NCBI GenBank assembly: GCA_050699595.1
Contig: JBOHFI010000018.1
Coordinates: forward strand, 22,263 to 86,262
Origin: GCA-003244245 sp050699595
GTDB taxonomy: Bacteria > Actinomycetota > Actinomycetes > Mycobacteriales > Pseudonocardiaceae
Direction: 5' to 3'
Length of the DNA: 64,000 nt
Under the pieces are notes generated by a model that saw only the letters and a program-made list of their open reading frames with translations, made no database searches and was not told the DNA's origin. The translations under genes were made by a program, and so were the position numbers. Of the stretch, positions 59,072 through 64,000 are shown piece after piece. Numbering within the stretch: position 1 is the first letter of the stretch; each line of letters starts with the position of its first letter.

Positions 59072-59334
59072 ATCGTAGCCACACGACTTAGACCACCTTC
59101 CCCGTAGCTCTCGTCATTCGTGTCTCTACAAAATAGAGTCACGATAGCGCGGCACGAGATAGTGCCACGCTAGTCGCCCGGTCCGGTCTCGCCCAGCGGT
59201 ACCCAAACCGACCGGGCCGGGCGGCGGCACAGCAGCGGAGGTGGACTCAGGGGGGCAGGCACCGGCTCCGTACCTGGCGGCGCCATCGCCGGGGCGAGTC
59301 GGCGCGCGACCGGTCGAGGTCGCGCCTGGCCGGG

Positions 59335-59541
59335 GTGACCGACGCGGGGACGCTGGTCGGGCACCTGGTGACCGGTGTCGCGGCGGCTGACGGGCGGGGG
59401 CGGTACGTCGCGGTGTGCGGCGCCTGGGTTCTGCTGGCTGCCCTGACCGCTGAGCAGGGCTTCTGCCTGGCGTGCGTGTTGCGGGAGCTGCGGGAGGGGC
59501 TGGCCACGCCGGCTGGCCGGGCGGGCCGGGGCGCCCGGTGA
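59335..59541 (+). CDS. Small hypothetical protein with Cys pair
   Basis: A 68-aa frame (GTG 59335): VGHLVTGVAAADGRGRYVAV then CGAWVLLAALTAEQGFCLAC. The Cys-rich pattern (CGAW...FCLAC) recalls small zinc-binding proteins that are common in Pseudonocardiaceae, but the family is not confirmed. It overlaps the next 24-aa frame by GTGA. Confidence 0.4.
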   Translation: MTDAGTLVGHLVTGVAAADGRGRYVAVCGAWVLLAALTAEQGFCLACVLRELREGLATPAGRAGRGAR

Positions 59542-59612
59542 TCCGGGTCGTGATCGGGCTGTTCCTGGCCGGTGCCTGTGTCGCCTATGCCGTGTGCATC
59601 ACCAACCGATGA
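59538..59612 (+). CDS. 24-aa hydrophobic peptide
   Basis: GTG 59538 overlaps the upstream stop (GTGA). The peptide (IRVVIGLFLAGACVAYAVCI core) is one hydrophobic segment, so it should enter the membrane. Coupling and character support a real gene, but it is too short for certainty. Confidence 0.35.
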   Translation: MIRVVIGLFLAGACVAYAVCITNR

Positions 59613-59660
59613 GCGGTGGGACACGGTCCCGGCGCCTGTCCGAGAGAAGAGAGGCCGACC

Positions 59661-59894
59661 ATGGCTGATGGCGCGACCCCGCGGGCGAAGCGCGAGAACC
59701 GCAGGGCGATCCCCGTCACCTGCGCGTTGCACAGAGGCCCGAGGAACTTCGCGAACTTGGTGGTGGAGAGGCAGGGATCTGGAGCTGGCACTTGTTCACT
59801 TGAGCGGATCTTGGCTGCGACCTGGCCGTACCGGTCCTGCCCGGCCGTCGTTGGTCTTCGCGGTGACTGGCTTGTTCTCCAGGTGTCACCTTGA
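59661..59894 (+). CDS. Hypothetical small protein
   Basis: A 77-aa frame from ATG 59661 with AGAGAGG 9 nt before. The basic start (ADGATPRAKRENRRAIPVTC) is protein-like; the rest is less so. Family not recognised. Confidence 0.25.
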   Translation: MADGATPRAKRENRRAIPVTCALHRGPRNFANLVVERQGSGAGTCSLERILAATWPYRSCPAVVGLRGDWLVLQVSP

Positions 59895-59920
59895 TCTGCT
59901 AGGTGCGAAGAAGGTGGTCG

Positions 59921-60991
59921 GTGACCGGGTCGGGGCTGCGGGTGATCAAGGGTGGTGTGCTGGTCGAGCCTGTGGCTCTGGACCCGTGGGAGTTTCAAGC
60001 GCTGTGCGTTGACGCGTTCGTTGCGTCATGGCGGGCGCGCGGGTTCAGTCCGGTGACGATCGACAACGACACCGGGCTGCTGGAGCGGACGTTGACCGCT
60101 CTGGGTCGCCCGGCGTGGGAGGTGACTCCGGAGGACATTGACCGGGTGGTGGGCGAGCTGGCGGTGGCTGGCCGGGCGGCGTCCACCCGGCGGGAGTATG
60201 TGCAGATCTTCAAGGGTTTTCACCGATTTTTGCAGGCTCGTAAGGCGGCCGAGATCGAGGCCGCGTTCGGGGTGCGGTTGGTCTGCCCGGTCGATGAGTT
60301 CAACGCGTCTCGCCATGTCGGGGACGAGTCCGCGGCGGTGCTGCCGCCGCCGACCCTGGAGCGGGTGAGCGTGTTCTTCGAGTTCCTGAGGGGCCGGATC
60401 GCCACCGCCCGCAAGTACGCTCCGGCGGCACGGGACTATGCGCTTTTCCGGACGCTGTATCACGCCGGGTTGCGATCGGAGGAGGCCGCGCTGTTGGAGC
60501 GCGCGGACGTGCACTTCGGTCGGGGCCCGTTCGGCAAGCTGCACGTCCGCTTCGGCAAGGGCGCCCGGACCTCGGGGCCGCGGCCACGGTGGGTGCCGAT
60601 GTTGGACGGGCTGGACCTGGTGCTGCGCTGGTTCTGTGATGACGTGCGGGGTAGGTTCCCGGACTCGCCGGTGCTGTTCGCTGATGAGTCCGGCGGTGCG
60701 CTGCACCGGGGAACGATCCGCAACCGGCTGCGGTACCTGCTTGAGCTCGAAGGCGGCCCGGCGGGCGAGCGGTTCAGCCCGCATGCGCTGCGGCGGGCGT
60801 GCGCGACGCATAACTACGAGCGCGGCGTGGACCTGGTCGCGATCCAGCAGATGCTCGGGCACTGGACGGTGAGTTCGACGATGCGCTATGTCAACCCTCA
60901 GGAATTGCAGCAGACGGGCGAGAAACCCCAGGTCGCCAGGTCATCATGGCCTTGGTGCCTCATCTTAGACCGATCTGTAGCGGCCCTCTGA
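59921..60991 (+). CDS. Tyrosine recombinase (integrase)
   Basis: A 356-aa recombinase from GTG 59921 (AGAAGGTGG 4-12 nt before). SAM-like DNA-binding domain (FSPVTIDNDTGLLERTLTAL), catalytic Arg in LYHAGLRSEEAALLE, H-x-x-R in FSPHALRRACATHNYERG, GHWTVSSTMRYV with the Tyr nucleophile. After MRYVNP the usual C-terminal tail is replaced by a sequence (QELQQTGEKPQVARSS) unlike the family, so the 3' end was probably lost in a rearrangement near 60905. It is one of three recombination remnants here. Confidence 0.8.
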   Translation: MTGSGLRVIKGGVLVEPVALDPWEFQALCVDAFVASWRARGFSPVTIDNDTGLLERTLTALGRPAWEVTPEDIDRVVGELAVAGRAASTRREYVQIFKGFHRFLQARKAAEIEAAFGVRLVCPVDEFNASRHVGDESAAVLPPPTLERVSVFFEFLRGRIATARKYAPAARDYALFRTLYHAGLRSEEAALLERADVHFGRGPFGKLHVRFGKGARTSGPRPRWVPMLDGLDLVLRWFCDDVRGRFPDSPVLFADESGGALHRGTIRNRLRYLLELEGGPAGERFSPHALRRACATHNYERGVDLVAIQQMLGHWTVSSTMRYVNPQELQQTGEKPQVARSSWPWCLILDRSVAAL

Positions 60992-61228
60992 ACAGGGAAG
61001 ATACCCAGACGATCTCTTCTGATGCACGATGCTTCCGTCAGAAGGAACGCCCAGCTGGCGTCCAGATCAACAGCCTTGCTGCCGCGCCGCTTCCGCTCCT
61101 CGGCGCGCTGAGCGCGCCTGCGGGGCGGGTCGGCTTGCCCTCGAGCTACAGGGCCGCTCCCCAGCGACACACCCCGCATGGCCTGCTGGACGGCATTCGG
61201 ACAGTTCCAATATCCGACGTCGCCAGAG

Positions 61229-61699
61229 AAGATCACCCCGAACACCCTGACCAAGGCCTACACCGAGGCCGGGTACTTCGCCCGCAACGTGCGCACCATC
61301 GAGGTCCTCGTCGACCGCGACGCCGTCGCCTCCGGCGCCACGACCGCCGGCGAGCCCTGGCAGCACTACGACCTCGGGCACGGCTGGTGCACCTACAGCT
61401 TCTTCGAGCAATGCCCGCACCGCATGGCCTGCGCCCGCTGCGACTTCTACACCCCCAAGGGCTCCACCAAGGCCCAACTGCTCGAGGCGAAGGACAACCT
61501 GGCGCGCATGCTCGTCTCCATCCCGCTCACTGACGACGAACGTGCCGCGGTCGACGACGGACAGGCCGCCCTCGACGGCCTCCTCGGCCGGCTCACCGAC
61601 GTTCCCACTCCAGCCGGCCCCACCCCGCGCGAGATCGGCGTCCCGCCGTCCGCGACCCTGCTCCCGATTGTCGCCGTCAACCAGCACAAAAGCTCATAA
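61229..61699 (+). pseudogene. Tn554-type integrase/transposase, C-terminal fragment
   Basis: Begins abruptly at KITPNTLTKAYTEAGYFARN and has RTIEVLVDRDAVASG, CTYSFFEQCPHRMACARCDF, then FYTPKGSTKAQLLEAKDNLA and IPLTDDERAAVDDGQAALDG. This is the Cys-rich tail of the second recombinase of Tn554-like elements. The catalytic part is missing, so it is a fragment. Confidence 0.7.
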
Positions 61700-61723
61700 A
61701 CTGGACAAACCTGATTCCACAGA

Positions 61724-62164
61724 ATCGCCACCGTCATCGACTGCTATACTAGAGCCTGTATCGGATATGCCATGGCCGACCATCTCCGCACCGAACTGGT
61801 GATCGACGCGCTCGCCATGGCCGCCCGGAACTACCCGCTCGCCGAGGGCGCGATATTCCACTCCGACCGCGGTACCCAATACACCAGCGCAGCCTTCGCG
61901 ACCGCGACCGGCCACCTGGACATCCGGCGATCGGTCGGCGCCACCGGAGTGTGCTTCGACAACGCCCTGGCCGACTCCTTCAACGCCGCCGTGAAAGTCG
62001 AACGAGTCAACCGCACCGTCTACCCCACCCGCGAACACGCCCGAAAGGACGTCGCCCGGTACATCGAACTCCGCTACAATACTCAACGTCTCCACTCGGC
62101 ACTCGGCTACCAGACCCCGCAAGAGGTCTACAACGAGTACCTCAACCGGCAGTCCGCAGCATGA
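61724..62164 (+). pseudogene. IS3-family transposase, 5'-truncated
   Basis: The frame (ATVIDCYTRACIGYAMADH onward) has the first Asp (VIDCY), the second Asp (FHSDRGTQYTS) and the C-terminal part (VERVNRTVYPTREHARKDVA, HSALGYQTPQEVYNEYL). The catalytic Glu of the DDE triad is Asp in NALADSFNAAVKVE. The first half of the gene is absent. A TGTCCGG-AAAAAACC stretch near 62182 looks like one IS end. Confidence 0.85.
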
Positions 62165-62422
62165 GATAGCAATTAATCAGCTGTCCGGAAAAAACCAAGG
62201 CGGCCCAAGGCCCCCCGCTACCCGTCTTCCTGCCACATACTCAGCTGTCTCCGAGACTTCCCACCGCTTCGTCGATTGACGGGTGACATCTCGGGCAGTC
62301 AGGAAGGCCGCACTTCCCTCGGATTCCGGGCCGTCCGATACACGTTGGTTCGGTCGGCTGGTACTTCTTGAGCTCTGCCAGTCAGGTGTGCTGTTCTTGT
62401 GTCAGTTTCCGGGGTTTAGGCA

Positions 62423-63637
62423 TCATGAGATTGTTTCCCACGGTGTTGGTCCGACGGCCGCGTACAGCTTGAGTTCCTCGAGCTGGTCAGAATGGTAACC
62501 CTTCGGGATCACGGAAAGCACATCGCGCACGCCCACGCGGATGGTCCGCACGTCTTGACCAAATCCCTTGGCCGCTTCGAGTGCCAGGTCGACACCATCT
62601 GCGACGTCACCGTCTTTCGCTAACGCACGGGCGTAATAAACCTTGGCGTCGGCGTGCCACGCCGGCACCAGCCGAAGCATCGGATCCGCCTCGGTGAAGG
62701 CGCGATCGGCATCCCGGCGTGAGCCAACACGGCACTCGAGGTAGTTGCGGAACAAGGTTGTGCGTTCGACAGGGCCGGCTACCTTGCGAGTTTCCGAGTC
62801 CGGCAGCTGGTCGGTCACCCGCTGCATGTTGTCGACAGCGGTGCGACCGGAGCGGAGATCGTCGGTTAGTCCGTGCACGTGGACGAGCGCGGAGTATGCC
62901 TCCAGTGCGCCAAGGCAGGGCTTTCGAGTAATATCCAGCGCCGCCTCGACACCTTCGATCGTCTCGCGAGCTGTGTAGCTTTCGTAGATGCCGCGCGAGA
63001 GCGCGCGACCCCTCACGAAAATTCGTGTCAAGCTATCACCGCTGCGGTCAGCCACCATAGCGGCCGAGCGGTACCAGCCCCGGGCGGAAGCCACATCACC
63101 CCGGTTACCGAGCCAGAGGCCGTAAATCTGGCTGAGCTGCGCCGCCGCCCGCATGCGGTCGGCAGTTGCGCCGAGATTAACATTCTGCTGCCGGGCAACC
63201 ATAAGTTGTGCGAGGAGCGCCTCACCGTATGCTGGGGAGCGATCGGTAAGGCTCTGACGGCTAAAGTCCTCCACAACGGCGTCCCAGTCCTCCGCGGCAT
63301 CGACAGAATCTAATAGTCCATGACGGACAATGTTTGCCAGTGTAGACGCGCTACCGATGCCGAAGGTGCCGACTGTCGCTGTGATGATTTCCAGTAGAGC
63401 CCTGCGCTTCACCTGATCACCTTGTTCCTCGTCCATCTCCACCACCGTGCTCAGCAGGGGAAATGTGCCGAGTACGTGATCGCATGCCGTGGCAAGGTCA
63501 ACGGATGCCCGCCGTTTTCCGGTCTCGACATAACCGATTTCTGACTTATGGTAATTCGTGCGTGCAGCTAGGCTGGCAAGGCTGAGCCCTGCGGCTTCAC
63601 GCACCGATCTCAGCACGTGTCCGAACGTTTCGGCCAC
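62423..63637 (-). CDS. XRE regulator with TPR-like domain
   Basis: A 404-aa protein from GTG 63637 (GGAGAGA upstream). HTH (LRSVREAAGLSLASLAARTN, HKSEIGYVETGKRRASVDLA), then helical repeats (ARGWYRSAAMVADRSGDSL, AYSALVHVHGLTDDLRSG) to the end (YHSDQLEELKLYAAVGPT). Moderately AT-rich. Targets unknown. Confidence 0.8.
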   Translation of the reverse strand: MAETFGHVLRSVREAAGLSLASLAARTNYHKSEIGYVETGKRRASVDLATACDHVLGTFPLLSTVVEMDEEQGDQVKRRALLEIITATVGTFGIGSASTLANIVRHGLLDSVDAAEDWDAVVEDFSRQSLTDRSPAYGEALLAQLMVARQQNVNLGATADRMRAAAQLSQIYGLWLGNRGDVASARGWYRSAAMVADRSGDSLTRIFVRGRALSRGIYESYTARETIEGVEAALDITRKPCLGALEAYSALVHVHGLTDDLRSGRTAVDNMQRVTDQLPDSETRKVAGPVERTTLFRNYLECRVGSRRDADRAFTEADPMLRLVPAWHADAKVYYARALAKDGDVADGVDLALEAAKGFGQDVRTIRVGVRDVLSVIPKGYHSDQLEELKLYAAVGPTPWETIS

Positions 63638-63714
63638 CTGTCTCTCCGATCTGTCGACGGTTGTCGACGCTCAGGTCCTGTCACGCCCCGCCCTGGTGGT
63701 GCCACGCTACTGCC

Positions 63715-64000
63715 ATGGAGATCCATGAGGCGCAGACCGAGCCCGTCTGCGAGATGCATCAGGGGTCGCAGCGGCTGAATGCGCCGGTCACGGACCCGGA
63801 CCACGCGTGGGGCATCTGGGGTCGGAAGGCCTCCGGGGTGCTGCTGGTCTGCGGGCGTGGCATCGACGCCCTGGACGTGCCGTTCCGGGTGATCGAGCTG
63901 CTGCTGGCGCTGGCGGATGCCGATCTGACGGTGCCGGTCGCCACCGCGCCGGCACCGTCGCGGTGGGTGCTGTTCGTGGCGACCGGTTCAGGGACGCTTC
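63715..64000 (+). CDS. Hypothetical protein, truncated by window end
   Basis: ATG 63715 opens a frame that runs past the window end: IHEAQTEPVCEMHQGSQ, HAWGIWGRKASGVLLV, FRVIELLLALADADL, SRWVLFVATGSG. The text resembles the start of actinomycete prim-pol-like/bifunctional primase homologues, but this is uncertain. It is divergent from the XRE-TPR regulator. Confidence 0.5.
   Translation, partial: MEIHEAQTEPVCEMHQGSQRLNAPVTDPDHAWGIWGRKASGVLLVCGRGIDALDVPFRVIELLLALADADLTVPVATAPAPSRWVLFVATGSGTL

Noticed and set aside
1..64000. tRNA or rRNA genes
   Set aside because: No cloverleaf-like or rRNA-like segment could be recognised by eye; a covariance search would be decisive.

Overview
This is high-GC DNA with frequent GTG starts, 4-nt GTGA/ATGA gene overlaps, a BldD regulator, an actinobacterial integration host factor, two XRE-DUF5753/DUF397 loci and actinobacterial gene order (aroC-aroK-aroB-aroQ-pepQ-efp-nusB-bldD-pyrR-pyrB-pyrC-carA-carB-pyrF-mihF-gmk-rpoZ-coaBC ... 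priA-fmt-rsmB-rpe-ribE). It looks like the chromosome of an actinomycete in or near the Pseudonocardiaceae. That placement is inferred from gene families and order, not from a marker gene. A run of exactly 100 N at 3072-3171 shows that this is a scaffolded draft assembly.

Layout: (1) 1-5.6 kb holds an oxidoreductase fragment, an SDR reductase, a large HTH/zinc-ribbon regulator and a translationally coupled P-loop ATPase/TPR-repeat pair whose near-identical 144-bp repeats broke the assembly. (2) 5.7-14.1 kb is the shikimate block, running into pepQ, efp and nusB. It is interrupted between aroC and aroK by a truncated Fic gene, a PadR/membrane-protein pair and a palindromic MITE-like element. 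(3) 14.1-23.9 kb holds divergent bldD and the pyrimidine operon, led by a PyrR-binding RNA hairpin. A decayed ATPase gene lies between carA and carB. carB runs without a stop into pyrF across a 32-bp inverted repeat that recurs at 47.9 kb. (4) 24-26.5 kb is mihF-gmk-rpoZ-coaBC. (5) 26.5-41.3 kb is an accessory block where metK would be expected: a folD/fchA pair, a methyltransferase, an HTH-TPR regulator, a type I restriction-modification operon (hsdM-hsdS-hsdR) followed closely by a Ser/Thr kinase-TPR gene, and an ImmA/IrrE-DUF4411 pair flanked by about 52-bp direct repeats. (6) 41.4-45.9 kb is priA-fmt-rsmB. (7) 45.9-52.7 kb is mixed accessory: three methyltransferase/VOC genes, a ROK kinase, a decayed XRE gene, a tandem start-codon array and a Clp ATPase without an N-domain. 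(8) 52.7-54.0 kb is rpe-ribE. (9) 54-64 kb is accessory, with a large DUF6398-like protein, small genes under palindromic promoters, a second MITE copy, an XRE-DUF5753/DUF397 pair, and a graveyard of a tyrosine recombinase, a Tn554-type integrase tail and an IS3 transposase remnant. It ends in an XRE-TPR regulator and a truncated ORF.

How the genes work together: the aro genes make chorismate, and the pyr genes make UMP under PyrR control. mihF, rpoZ, nusB and efp serve the nucleoid, transcription and translation; coaBC, folD/fchA and ribE make cofactors; fmt and rsmB act in initiator-tRNA and rRNA modification. The accessory blocks are rich in likely defence or conflict genes (ATPase-TPR pair, RM plus kinase, metalloprotease plus PIN-like nuclease). 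Several genes show internal deletions (fic, the ATPase between carA and carB, the XRE gene near 47 kb), so decay is active. The most unusual signals are the carB-pyrF fusion across a mobile-looking palindrome, the ATPase-TPR pair, the paired MITEs, a FolD without its cyclohydrolase lysine beside an FchA cyclohydrolase, and a shikimate kinase without a substrate-binding arginine.
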